Positions 17,970 to 27,304 of a stretch of 64,000 nt of DNA are shown in pieces. Position 1 is the stretch's first letter; each line of letters starts with the position of its first letter. This DNA comes from Roseiconus lacunae (GTDB taxonomy: Bacteria > Planctomycetota > Planctomycetia > Pirellulales > Pirellulaceae). A model generated the notes under the pieces. It worked only from the letters and a program-made list of their open reading frames with translations, was not told the DNA's origin and ran no database searches. The translations under genes and the position numbers were made by a program. Where the stretch lies: assembly GCF_008312935.1 (NCBI RefSeq), contig NZ_VSZO01000043.1, forward strand, positions 124,001 to 188,000. The letters are read 5' to 3'.

Positions 17970-20900
17970 TTACCTTGACGGCAGTGACTTCTCACAGCGG
18001 GTAGGGGAAACTTTCACGGCGGTTCCCAGTGGCTGTGCGTACAGGCTGACGCGAAGTTCTTCAATCATCCAGCGAAACTCGGTCGCGACCTGTTTTTCGG
18101 CCGCCGCTTCGTGTTCGCCGAGCGTCTCGATCCAGCGGTTCCAGAGGCGTTCGATGGTTTCGGTTGCCTCGCGGTCTCGATTTCCCGAACCACTTCGCAG
18201 TTTATCCATTCGGTACGAAATCGCCGATAGATATCTCGGGTAATGTTGCAGCCACTGCCATGGTGTGATTGCGAGGAAGCGATCGCAGAACAGCCATTGG
18301 AGTTGCCGACGGATGTCGTGATCGGCTTGTGAAAAGCGTGAGGCGGCGAATTCTTCGCGGTCGCTGCGAAGCGTCAGATAGGCTTGGGCGAGTGATGCGA
18401 GCCATTTCGCCATTTCTTGGACCGCTACCGCGATCCGCTCCCCTCGGTCGGTCCGTCGCTGCTCGAATTCGTCCCTACTGCGGACCAATGGCTGTTTTTC
18501 GACGAACGCCAAACGTGCGATCAGGTCGATCAGTAGCGATTCGATTTCATGGCCAATCTTCAAACCGGACAGTTGGATTTTGATCCGGTCGAGTTCCGGG
18601 AGCCATTTGACTTGCCGCCGCAGTTCCTTTCGTTCGGCAATCGCGTACAGGCGGGTCAGTCCTTGACGGTGCGTTGCTTCGGCGGCGGTTTGGTCGGCGA
18701 ACCATTCGATCGTGACGTGGTCGCCACGATCAAGGAAAGCCGGGAACTGGGCGACCTTGACTCCACCGCGTTCCCGAACGACTTGTCGATCCAAGCGTTC
18801 GATCTCAAACGTTTTCATCGGCTCGCCGGCGCTGATGTCGATGTCTGGTTGAGACGCCGAGGATGAGTCGGCTCCTTCGGCAGGAAAACGTGACCGAAGC
18901 GGGGCGATACCACGGCTTTGTGCGAGTGTTTTCCCCTCGTCGTCGACGACTTCGACTAGGAACTGATAGTGGTCTTCGAGCTTTTCCTGCTGGAAGTCAT
19001 CGGGACTGATTCGCATTTCGGCATGACGGCCCATCGCATCACAGGCGGCTTGCATGAAGGGGACTTCACCGTAGACCTGCATCAGTTCATCGCGGATCTG
19101 TTTGGCGACGTCGGCCGCCGGGACAAGATTACGACGAATGCGTTTGGGGAGCGACTTGATCATCGCAACGATTTTTTGCTGCAGCAAACCGGGAACCAAC
19201 CAGCCAAGGCGATCATCGCTGATTTGCGAGATCGCGGCCCGGTGAATCTTTAGACTTACCCCATCGTCATCTGCCCCGGGTTCGTAGCGATAGCGCAGCG
19301 GCAGCTCACTCCCACCGACGGAAAGGTGATTGGGGAATTGATCTTCGGTGATCTCATCGACGTCGATATCAATCAAGTCCGATGGTTGCATATAACCGCT
19401 GGCGTCATCGTCGGAAGCTTGCGGCGGGTGGGCTAACCAAGCGGACAGGCTGGCGGAATCAAATGGTTTCTCTGCCCAGGCGGGAATCGGGTGCGTTTTG
19501 GAGAACTTTTCCAATCGGCCACGATCGACCACGTCATCGGGCAAACGCTCTTGGTAAAACCGCGTGATCACATAATCGTCCACCACCAAATCGCGACGCC
19601 GTGTTTTGGCGGCCAGTTCTTCGAGTGCCTGGCGAAGCGCCCGGTTATGACGCACAATCCGTGCGTTGGTCGACAACAATTGCTGAACCAATCCATGGCT
19701 GATCAACAATTCTTGTGAGGTGGATGGATCGATCGGTGGCAGCGGGACGCGCCGTTTCACAACGATCGGGAGCCCAAAGAGCGATTGTCGTTGATAGCAG
19801 AACGCACCTCCCGCTTTTTCACTCCAGTGAGGTTCCGAATACGAAGACTTGAGCAGGTGAGCACCAACTTGTTCGATCCAATTGGGCGAGATCTTAGCGA
19901 CCGTGCGGGCATATTGCTTCGTCGTTTCGACAAGTTCGGCCGCCACGATCCATTTTGGCTTGGAATCAAAGACGCCGCTTCCCGGCCACAGGTACAGCTT
20001 CAAGTTGCGTGGGCCGATGTAAACATTTTTCTCGCCCGCCATCGCGACACCGCTCAGGAATCCCGCCAGCAAGGCTTGGTGAACACTCGCATAAACTTCC
20101 TTTTCAACGGTCCGATCGGCATGGTCGGAATAGCGGATTTTGTTGACCGCCGGTGCCACGCGTCTACCACTTTCATTGGTCTTGTTCGGACGCTGTTTAC
20201 CTCGGCTTCCGGTCGCGATTTCGCGAAGTTGACGATAGGTATCCGACCACTCGCGCATCCTGGTAGGTGAGAGAAATCGCTTGCCGAGTTCACGATTGAG
20301 TTTGCTTCGTGAAAAGTCGGCGCGAGATTGTTCGTAATACCGCCAAAGTTTTAGCAGCGAAAGAAAATCGCTTTCGCCATCTCGGAATTCGGCATGCGCC
20401 TCATCGGCGGCTTGTTGTTTTTCCGGCGGCCGCACACGGGGGTCGGCGATCTCCAACGCCGCGGCGATCGGTAGAACTTCGCCCAGCACGCCATGATCTT
20501 CGGCGGCCAGGATGATACGACCAATCCGAGGATCGACGGGCATGTTGCCGAGGGCGTGTCCGATATCGGTCAGTTCGTGACGTTCGTCAATGGCGTTTAG
20601 TTCGATCAGCGTTTGGATGCCTTCACGAACCGATTCCGGGCGTGGGACGTCCAGTAGCGGCAGCGCATCAAGCGAACCTAACCCCAGTGTTTTACTTTTC
20701 AGCACGACTGAAGCCAGGTTGGTACGTTTGATTTCCGGTGTCGTAAAATCTTCGCGTGATTGGTAGTCTTCGTCAGAAAACAAACGCACGCAGATTCCCG
20801 GGCCGACACGCCCACAACGACCGGCGCGTTGATCGGCGCTCGCGCGACTGACCGGTTCGATCGGCAACCGTTGCAGTTTACTACGTGGGCTGTAGCGACT

Positions 20901-22211
20901 GATACGGGCGGTGCCGCTATCGATCACGTAGCGAATCCCCGGCACCGTCAATGAGCTTTCGGCGACGTTGGTGGCAAAGATCAGACGTTGGCGATTCCCA
21001 CTGGGATGAAAGATTCGTTGTTGGTCTTTTTGTGGAAGCCGTGCATACAGCGGTAGCACTTCGACACGACCCTCCAGCCCCATGCGTTTGTAGTGTCCGG
21101 CAACGCGATGAGAGACCATACGGATGTCGCGTTCGGTGGGCAAAAATACTAACGTGTCGCCCTGTCCGCTGCGGGAGAGATTTTTGATCGCCGCGATCAC
21201 ATGGTTCGACAGGTCGTATCCGCGTTCGCCATCGCCCGCGACTTCTTCCCATGGCAAATATCGAATCTCGACCGGGTAACCTCGTCCTTCGACATTCAAA
21301 ATCGGTGCCGGACCTTGATCATCGGCGAAGTGCTCGGCAAAACGTTCGGCATCGATCGTCGCCGAAGTGATGATGATTTTGAGGTCGGGGCGTTTGGATT
21401 GCAGTTGCCGCAAGTAGGCGAGCAGGAAATCGATGTTCAGCGATCTCTCGTGTGCCTCGTCGATGATGATCGCATCGTATTGATCGAGGAATCGATCGTT
21501 GCCCGTTTCGGCAAGCAGTACCCCATCGGTCATCAGCTTGATCATCGTATCGGGGCCCGTCTGGTCACCGAAACGAACTTGGTAGCCGACTTGTTCGCCG
21601 AGCGAGCATTCGAGTTCCTCGCTCAACCGCGTTGCGATACTGCGTGCGGCAAGTCGACGTGGTTGGGTGTGCCCGATCATCGCCTCGCGGCCGAGACCGG
21701 CTTCAAGACAAAATTTTGGCAGCTGGGTGCTTTTTCCGCTGCCTGTTTCACCGCAGACGACAATCACTTGCCGCGACCGAAGCGTCTCAATAATTTCCGA
21801 TCGGTACTGAGAGATCGGCAAGACATCGGGATAATCCAGTTTCGGCTGATACGCTTCCCGGCGTCGACGCCGCGTCACCGAATCGAGCAACCGCTGTTGA
21901 AATGTTGACGCGTCGAGCCGTTTTCGTTGGCGTCGCAAGCGAAACCTGTCCGCCCGCATCGCGTCATCGAGCGTGACCGATTCGGGATCGATCGGGACGA
22001 GATTAATCGAGAGATCCGGCCCCGTCGACGGGCTGTGGCCCGCGACGGTCGTATCCGCTCCCCCGTCCTTTACGGCATCCGGCCTTGCGGCATCACGCGA
22101 CGACTCGGACGTTGCTTTCGCATTGCCGGTAGATTCATCAGATGATTCGCCGGAGCGACTCGCCGGCGGCTTGTTTGGATTGAGTGAAGGACTGGAGGGC
22201 TTGAAGCTCAT
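17970..22211 (-). CDS. hrpA: ATP-dependent RNA helicase HrpA (DEAH box)
   Basis: 1413 residues. An N-terminal low-complexity Ser/Pro/Asp-rich tail (about 1-95) precedes a helicase core: motif I GETGSGKST (154-162), motif II DEAHERS, motif III SATIDAERF, motif VI QRAGRCGRVGPG. This is followed by the HA2/OB region and a long C-terminal HrpA-specific domain (DUF3418-like) ending in the LRSGSGNRDRE-x-x-ETIERLW region. Length and order match bacterial HrpA (about 1300 residues), except for the tail. HrpA acts in mRNA processing and in the rescue of stalled ribosomes. It starts within the stop codon of the S46 peptidase gene (ATGA overlap at 22208-22211), so both probably lie on one transcript. 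Confidence 0.95.
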   Translation of the reverse strand: MSFKPSSPSLNPNKPPASRSGESSDESTGNAKATSESSRDAARPDAVKDGGADTTVAGHSPSTGPDLSINLVPIDPESVTLDDAMRADRFRLRRQRKRLDASTFQQRLLDSVTRRRRREAYQPKLDYPDVLPISQYRSEIIETLRSRQVIVVCGETGSGKSTQLPKFCLEAGLGREAMIGHTQPRRLAARSIATRLSEELECSLGEQVGYQVRFGDQTGPDTMIKLMTDGVLLAETGNDRFLDQYDAIIIDEAHERSLNIDFLLAYLRQLQSKRPDLKIIITSATIDAERFAEHFADDQGPAPILNVEGRGYPVEIRYLPWEEVAGDGERGYDLSNHVIAAIKNLSRSGQGDTLVFLPTERDIRMVSHRVAGHYKRMGLEGRVEVLPLYARLPQKDQQRIFHPSGNRQRLIFATNVAESSLTVPGIRYVIDSGTARISRYSPRSKLQRLPIEPVSRASADQRAGRCGRVGPGICVRLFSDEDYQSREDFTTPEIKRTNLASVVLKSKTLGLGSLDALPLLDVPRPESVREGIQTLIELNAIDERHELTDIGHALGNMPVDPRIGRIILAAEDHGVLGEVLPIAAALEIADPRVRPPEKQQAADEAHAEFRDGESDFLSLLKLWRYYEQSRADFSRSKLNRELGKRFLSPTRMREWSDTYRQLREIATGSRGKQRPNKTNESGRRVAPAVNKIRYSDHADRTVEKEVYASVHQALLAGFLSGVAMAGEKNVYIGPRNLKLYLWPGSGVFDSKPKWIVAAELVETTKQYARTVAKISPNWIEQVGAHLLKSSYSEPHWSEKAGGAFCYQRQSLFGLPIVVKRRVPLPPIDPSTSQELLISHGLVQQLLSTNARIVRHNRALRQALEELAAKTRRRDLVVDDYVITRFYQERLPDDVVDRGRLEKFSKTHPIPAWAEKPFDSASLSAWLAHPPQASDDDASGYMQPSDLIDIDVDEITEDQFPNHLSVGGSELPLRYRYEPGADDDGVSLKIHRAAISQISDDRLGWLVPGLLQQKIVAMIKSLPKRIRRNLVPAADVAKQIRDELMQVYGEVPFMQAACDAMGRHAEMRISPDDFQQEKLEDHYQFLVEVVDDEGKTLAQSRGIAPLRSRFPAEGADSSSASQPDIDISAGEPMKTFEIERLDRQVVRERGGVKVAQFPAFLDRGDHVTIEWFADQTAAEATHRQGLTRLYAIAERKELRRQVKWLPELDRIKIQLSGLKIGHEIESLLIDLIARLAFVEKQPLVRSRDEFEQRRTDRGERIAVAVQEMAKWLASLAQAYLTLRSDREEFAASRFSQADHDIRRQLQWLFCDRFLAITPWQWLQHYPRYLSAISYRMDKLRSGSGNRDREATETIERLWNRWIETLGEHEAAAEKQVATEFRWMIEELRVSLYAQPLGTAVKVSPTRCEKSLPSR

Positions 22212-24265
22212 TTCCCGATCGAGTCAGCCAACGCATCGGCCCCGTAGATTTTGCGGAGGGCATGCAAAATCCCGACGCCGGAAACGCTAACCGCACGTGC
22301 CTGTTGGTCGGTGTAAAGATAATCGCTGGTCAGGCTTTGAATGTTACCGTCAAAGATCAATCCCACCAACTCACCTTGACGATTGACCACCGGCGAACCG
22401 CTATTGCCGCCGATGATGTCGGCGGTGCAAACGAAATTCAATTGCGTGGACAAATCGAGCGCGTCCTTATGTCGGTTCCAGGATTCCGGCAGGTCAAAGT
22501 CAGTTTGCCCAAGATGTGAAGACTCGTGCTCGAACGCGCCGGCGAAATCGGTCGCCGGTTGAATCTCTTCGCCGTCTTCGGTGTAGGTTTTGACCTGACC
22601 GTAGGCCAACCGCAGCGTGAACGTTGCATCGGGGTAGCCGCTGTTGCCTTGGAGTTTGCTGACCGCCTGGGTCAACTTCGCGTACGCCTGACGTTCGCGT
22701 TCGTCCAATTCTTCGCTATGGGTGCGGAGTTGCCTGTATTCGTCTTCGAGTAGCAGGGCCAATTGAATGATCGGATCGGCAGACGATTGGACGGCCGCAT
22801 AGTCGCCGTCGAGGTACCGTTTTCGGGCTGCGACGTCAAACAGTTCGGTGCCGTCAACCAACTCAGCGGCGCGTTGCCGAGGGCTTTTGCCGGCCAGGAC
22901 TTTGGCTACCAGTGCATCGTCGCCACCGCGGGTTTCGACGAACCGAGACAGTTCATCGGCCAGTTTGACGCGTTCAAGATCGGCATACACCGGGGCTTCG
23001 CTGAGCAGATCTTGGACGAGCGATTCACGCCCCGAATCGGTAAATTCACGCAGTCGCTGTTCATTTGGCTTCGCATCCTCGGCCGCCCGCAGGACTGTCG
23101 TCAGTGCAAGGTCGTAGAGTCGCGAGCGAAACGTCACGCTCTCGCCCAGCTTCTTTGCTTTTTCGGTTTGGATTTCGGCGATCTCGGCGAAGACTGATTC
23201 GGTGCCCGCCAACTCCGGATCTGCTTTGATGGCCGCGATCAATTGATCTTCGCGACGTTGTTTCGTTGCGATTGTGTTTGGGTCTTGCAGTCCGGCGAGC
23301 ATCCCGGTGTAAGCCTTTCGTCCGTTTTGAATCCCAAACAACTCGTCACGAGCCCTGCGGGTCGCCTCGACGCCGTCGAGACCGAACTGTTGCATCAGGA
23401 TTTCTTTTCGTCGCAGATAATCGAGCACATAGGGCATACGGTGATCGCGCAAGTACTTCAGCGCCGCGACGGTGAAGATCCGCTGCGTCCGTCCCGGGTT
23501 GCCGCTGACAAATACCAAGTCGCCTTCGTCCACCCCGGCTTCGTTCCAGCGTAGAAAGTGTTCGAGCTGGGCCGGTTTTCCGTCTTCATAGACACGCATG
23601 ATCGTCGCGTCCATGCAGTAGCGAGGGTATTCGAAGTTGTCTGCGTCACCACCGAAGAAAGCTGCGGCAGTTTCCGGTGCCCAGACCAATCTGACATCGG
23701 TGTATTTTTTGTATCGATAAAGATGATACGTCGCCCCGCCGAACAAGGTGACGACGTCGCTTCGCAACCCCGTTTTCTCAAGAGACTCTTGTTCGATGGT
23801 TGCGATGACCGCTCGTCGCTGCTGGGCAGCCTCGGCCGGTGAGGCGTTTTTTTCGATTCCCTCGGCGACACGCGAAGTGACGTCTTCGATCGAAACGAGT
23901 TGGTTGAGTTCCAAGTCCGGGGCTTGTAATTCTTCGTCGAGTGACGTCGCGAGAAAGCCATCGTCGATCAGGTTGCGATCCGCGCTGCTGAGCTTATGAA
24001 GCGTGTCGCTGGCCACGTGATGATTGGTCAGGACAAGGCCATCGCTGGAGATAAACGAACCCGAACCTCCGCTATTGAAACGCACCGAAGACAGACGAAG
24101 TTCGTCAGCCCAGCGTTCGGTTGGTTCAAAATCGTATTTGGATTTGAGTTCTTTCAAGGGCAGATCGTTGAATAGATACATCCCCTCGTCGCCGGTCGTT
24201 TCGACGGTCGTCATGATGGATAGGGCGATAGTAAGCAGGAGAGTTGTAAGCGATTTTCCATTCAT
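22208..24265 (-). CDS. Dipeptidyl-peptidase, S46 family (DPP7/DPP11-like)
   Basis: 685 residues, close to the 700-720 of the family. A signal peptide is visible (1-25). Family motifs: DEGMYLFNDLPL at the mature N-terminus, the catalytic His region GLVLTNHHV (His82/83), the Asp region GGDADNFEYPR and the nucleophile GGNSGSPV near the C-terminus. Eighteen residues after the Ser the sequence has Gly (FDGN), the DPP7-type choice; DPP11, which prefers Asp/Glu at P1, has Arg there. A DPP7-like preference for hydrophobic P1 residues is therefore inferred. The enzyme removes dipeptides from peptides in the periplasm. The 4-bp overlap with hrpA is unusual for functionally unlike genes. Confidence 0.92.
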   Translation of the reverse strand: MNGKSLTTLLLTIALSIMTTVETTGDEGMYLFNDLPLKELKSKYDFEPTERWADELRLSSVRFNSGGSGSFISSDGLVLTNHHVASDTLHKLSSADRNLIDDGFLATSLDEELQAPDLELNQLVSIEDVTSRVAEGIEKNASPAEAAQQRRAVIATIEQESLEKTGLRSDVVTLFGGATYHLYRYKKYTDVRLVWAPETAAAFFGGDADNFEYPRYCMDATIMRVYEDGKPAQLEHFLRWNEAGVDEGDLVFVSGNPGRTQRIFTVAALKYLRDHRMPYVLDYLRRKEILMQQFGLDGVEATRRARDELFGIQNGRKAYTGMLAGLQDPNTIATKQRREDQLIAAIKADPELAGTESVFAEIAEIQTEKAKKLGESVTFRSRLYDLALTTVLRAAEDAKPNEQRLREFTDSGRESLVQDLLSEAPVYADLERVKLADELSRFVETRGGDDALVAKVLAGKSPRQRAAELVDGTELFDVAARKRYLDGDYAAVQSSADPIIQLALLLEDEYRQLRTHSEELDERERQAYAKLTQAVSKLQGNSGYPDATFTLRLAYGQVKTYTEDGEEIQPATDFAGAFEHESSHLGQTDFDLPESWNRHKDALDLSTQLNFVCTADIIGGNSGSPVVNRQGELVGLIFDGNIQSLTSDYLYTDQQARAVSVSGVGILHALRKIYGADALADSIGK

Positions 24266-24657
24266 GTTAGTTCCGATGGTTGGGTTGAAGCACTCGCCCG
24301 CTCTGGTCAGACATGCGGGAGAACGTCCAAATCCGAAGCTCTGAAGTCGCCTCCGATGGCCACTTCGGCAAACACAAGCCAGTTCAGCTTAACGAGATCA
24401 CTCTCAGGTTGCACCGGTCGGTCGTCGGGAATGGATGGGGGGAGTCACATCACACCGATCACGACCTATGGTTTCGCGTCGGGGAAACACCTTTCGTAGG
24501 TGTTCCCTCAACCGGCGCGTCAAATGGTTACACCAGCGGTAATCGCAACGCAGTGTTGGCCGGAACGATGGGGCGACGTTTTCGATCCACCCTTCCGACC
24601 AGTGACGTAGGCCCCAAGACGTTAAGCCCCCAAGACTGACTCGATCACGTTGGGACA
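24266..24657. other. Divergent promoter region with bulged hairpin
   Basis: 392 bp between the leftward S46 gene and the rightward cyclase gene. A bulged 10-bp stem (GGGAAACACCT at 24482-24492, AGGTGTTCCC at 24498-24507) is the most visible structure. No coding region is supported. Confidence 0.45.
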
Positions 24658-26202
24658 ATGAAACCGGAACTTGCAAAAATGATCGATCGAGAGGAGATGC
24701 CCTCGCCGCCGACCGTTGCAGTTGAGCTGTTACGGCTTGTCGGGCAGCCGGAGGTGCGGATCGATGAGATCACCAGAGTCATCAGCGCCGATCCGGCATT
24801 GGCAACCAAGTTGATCGATTACTGTAACTCGCCGCTCACGCTTTCGACGCGTCGGATATCTAGCTTGCATCAGGCGGTCACGATGCTCGGATTGAGAACG
24901 CTGCGGCTTTTGTCCCTGTCGTTCTCACTGATGGACACGCGAAGCGACCGAGGATTCCCCTACGAAGAGTTTTGGCGACGCTCGCTGGGGATGGCGATCG
25001 CGTCGAAGCGATTTGCCGCCGTGAACGGTATCGAAGACGAAGATGAGTGTTTCTTGATGGGGCTGGTGTATCACCTCGGCCTGATGGGAATCGGGGTTTG
25101 CTACGCCGAAGAGTTGTCTCAGCGGTTTGGCGATCGATGTGTACTCGACGAATTGACGCCCAAGATTGAACACGATCTTAGCGGAACCAATCGCTTCGAA
25201 TTGGGCGCCTGCATGCTCGCACGGTGGAACTTTCCCGATTCGATGATCGGTGTTTTGGCAAAGCGAAACACGTCTCCCGAAACTCAAGACTGTTTCTACG
25301 CCACGGCCGAACGTCTTGCACAACTGATGTTGTCGGGAACTACCGATCTGCGCGAAGTCGTCGGGCTACGAAAATACGTTTGTCAGAACTTCGGATTAGC
25401 GGAAACGCAGTTTGACGAGATGTTCAATGGCATGCTGAATGACTGGAAAGGTTATCAGCCGCTCTTTAATTTTGACACGATTGCTTTCGAATCGCTGCAT
25501 GATCTCGAGGCCCAGGCGAAGCAATCGATGGTCGAAATCTCGTTGAGCATGGAGCGAACGATTCGAGAGATGTCGCACAAGCACGACGAGTTGTTGCAAC
25601 TCGCTTGGATCGATGGCCTGACGCAGCTGAAAAATCGTACCGCGTTCAACAATGAAGTTCCCGAGGCGTCGCAGAGCTACTTGCGCGAGTCGCAATCGTT
25701 TGGGTTGATGATCGCTGACATCGACCATTTTAAGAACTTTAACGATACGTTCGGACACACCGCCGGCGATTGCATTCTCCGCGAGGTCGGGCACTGTCTT
25801 AAACGTCACTTGCGCAAATCCGATCACGTCTATCGGTTCGGCGGTGAGGAATTTGTACTGCTGGTCAGCAACTGCGAATTCGAATCGGTGATGCGGGTCG
25901 GAGAACGATTGCGGACGGCGATCGAAGACCTGCGTGTCGACTACGAAGACTATCAGTTGTGTGTCACCGTCAGCATGGGGATCTGCTGGGTGGATCGCGG
26001 CAAACACAACAGCTTCGAAGAAATTTTTGAAACCGCCGACGCTTGCCTGTTCGAGGCCAAACGCAAAGGACGCAACCGATGTGTGGTTTCGACGACCGAA
26101 AGCGAACCGCGACGGGTGGTTTTCGAAAAGAATGCGAGCCCTGGACCGCTAACGCTGGAATCGTCTACCGAGCCGTCTTGTTCGCCGGCTGCGGCCCGCT
26201 AA
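24658..26202 (+). CDS. HDOD domain plus GGDEF diguanylate cyclase
   Basis: 514 residues. The N-terminal HDOD domain (about 10-225; VISADPALATKLIDYCNSPL and the SSLHQAVTMLGLRTLRLLSLS segment) is a non-catalytic HD-like signalling module. A coiled linker (about 270-305) leads to a GGDEF domain (about 310-475). The active-site signature is GGEEF (395-399), preceded by an intact I-site RKSD five residues upstream, so the enzyme should make cyclic di-GMP and be product-inhibited. No membrane segment is seen, so it is cytoplasmic. The C-terminal 40 residues are low-complexity Ser/Ala. It stands alone; a dispersed repeat lies directly downstream. Confidence 0.94.
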   Translation: MKPELAKMIDREEMPSPPTVAVELLRLVGQPEVRIDEITRVISADPALATKLIDYCNSPLTLSTRRISSLHQAVTMLGLRTLRLLSLSFSLMDTRSDRGFPYEEFWRRSLGMAIASKRFAAVNGIEDEDECFLMGLVYHLGLMGIGVCYAEELSQRFGDRCVLDELTPKIEHDLSGTNRFELGACMLARWNFPDSMIGVLAKRNTSPETQDCFYATAERLAQLMLSGTTDLREVVGLRKYVCQNFGLAETQFDEMFNGMLNDWKGYQPLFNFDTIAFESLHDLEAQAKQSMVEISLSMERTIREMSHKHDELLQLAWIDGLTQLKNRTAFNNEVPEASQSYLRESQSFGLMIADIDHFKNFNDTFGHTAGDCILREVGHCLKRHLRKSDHVYRFGGEEFVLLVSNCEFESVMRVGERLRTAIEDLRVDYEDYQLCVTVSMGICWVDRGKHNSFEEIFETADACLFEAKRKGRNRCVVSTTESEPRRVVFEKNASPGPLTLESSTEPSCSPAAAR

Positions 26203-26270
26203 CAAGTCCCTCGATCGCATTTCCGCTCGTCGTCGCATTTTGCCGACTAGCGCTTCAGCCACCTTTGATT

Positions 26271-26350
26271 TCAGGATGAGCCGCATGGCGTCAGCCACGG
26301 TTTCGGTGCATTCACCGGGGCGAACGCCTGTCGGCTGATCAGCCGACCCG
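26271..26350 (+). repeat. Dispersed intergenic repeat, copy A
   Basis: Shares the core AGGATGAGCCG, GCGT-AGCCACGGTTTCGGTG and ACCGGG with four other copies at 32.6, 41.3, 41.8 and 56.7 kb. Its right end is a perfect 16-bp palindrome (TCGGCTGATCAGCCGA, 26331-26346). It fills the gap between the cyclase gene and the bPH gene. Confidence 0.7.
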
Positions 26351-26372
26351 AACATTGGGTCTGGACGGAGCA

Positions 26373-26750
26373 TTAACCGCAGACATGCCGCGTCAGAATT
26401 TTGACGATGTCCGAAACGTGGTTTGATTTTCGAAAATCAAAGCACAGCGGCTCGGCGGTGCTCGAGAGCCACAGTTTCAAGTCCGCGTCCAAGTCAAACG
26501 TCCCGGCGGTTTCGATCGAGTAGCGAACGATACTGCGATAGGGAATCGATAGGAATTCTGTCTTGCGACCCGTCACGCCTTGGCGATCGATCACGATGAC
26601 TCGTTTGTTGGTCAAGACAATCATATCGCGAATCAATTGATAGCCTGCCTCAATCGTTTCGCCATCGACGATGATCGCATCGATCAGTTTTTCGACTTTG
26701 TCGAGGTTGGCTTCCGATGCCGAACCCATGATTCCGGAAAGTAAACCCAT
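26373..26750 (-). CDS. Bacterial PH-domain protein (bPH_1/YvbH-like)
   Basis: 125 residues. The core (about 20-120) follows the PF08000-type pattern: VEKLIDAIIVDGETIEAGY, RDMIVLTNKRVIVID, FLSIPYRSIVRYSIE and a last strand/helix HVSDIVKILTRHVC. These small cytoplasmic proteins adopt a PH-like beta barrel and form oligomers; their ligands are mostly unknown. The gene starts 33 bp after the stop of the receiver gene on the same strand, so it is probably the last gene of a glyA-receiver-bPH group. Confidence 0.85.
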   Translation of the reverse strand: MGLLSGIMGSASEANLDKVEKLIDAIIVDGETIEAGYQLIRDMIVLTNKRVIVIDRQGVTGRKTEFLSIPYRSIVRYSIETAGTFDLDADLKLWLSSTAEPLCFDFRKSNHVSDIVKILTRHVCG

Positions 26751-26783
26751 GGGATGTTGCCTGTTGGTTGGGCGTATCGACCG

Positions 26784-27251
26784 TTAGTTGCCGTTGTCGG
26801 CGTCTTCAATCATCTGGATGTATTTTCGCAGACGATCAAGTTCGTCTTCAACACCCTTGAGTTTAAGCATATTTTCGACGCGTTTGAGCAAATGCATCTT
26901 TTGCACCGGCTTGGTCAAGAAATCGTCCGTTCCGGCGGCAACGGCACGTTCGATATCACCGAGTTCGTTCAATGCCGTGACCATCAACACCATCACACGC
27001 GATGTATCGGCGTTGTCTTTGATCTGCTTACAGACTTCGAAGCCGCTTAACTTGGGCATCATCACGTCGAGCAAGACCAGATCAGGCTTGAACGACGCGA
27101 CTTTGTCCAGCGTGTCCTGGCCGTCGACCGAGGTCTCGATTTCGCAATCAATCCCCACCAAGTAGGCTTCAAGCAACTCGCGGTTGGCCAAGTTGTCGTC
27201 CGCGATCAAGATTCGATGCGGAGTGGCGGGAGAAGATTGCGATTCAGACAT
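26784..27251 (-). CDS. Single-domain response regulator (CheY-like)
   Basis: 155 residues. A receiver domain spans about 13-128: acidic pair D18/D19 (ILIADDN), phosphoacceptor D62 (LVLLDVMMP), the Thr/Ala switch (VTAL) and Lys of the FLTKPVQ motif. A helical tail (about 129-155: GVEDELDRLRKYIQMIED) follows, with no output domain. Such regulators act by protein-protein contact in phosphorelays. The start at the ATG gives a 12-residue Ser-rich lead. It lies 53 bp downstream of glyA and 33 bp upstream of the bPH gene. The cognate kinase is not adjacent. Confidence 0.93.
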   Translation of the reverse strand: MSESQSSPATPHRILIADDNLANRELLEAYLVGIDCEIETSVDGQDTLDKVASFKPDLVLLDVMMPKLSGFEVCKQIKDNADTSRVMVLMVTALNELGDIERAVAAGTDDFLTKPVQKMHLLKRVENMLKLKGVEDELDRLRKYIQMIEDADNGN

Positions 27252-27304
27252 GGGACAACGGGAGGCTTTTCAAGGGGAAAACGAATCGAAGCGTCGGCGA
27301 AATC

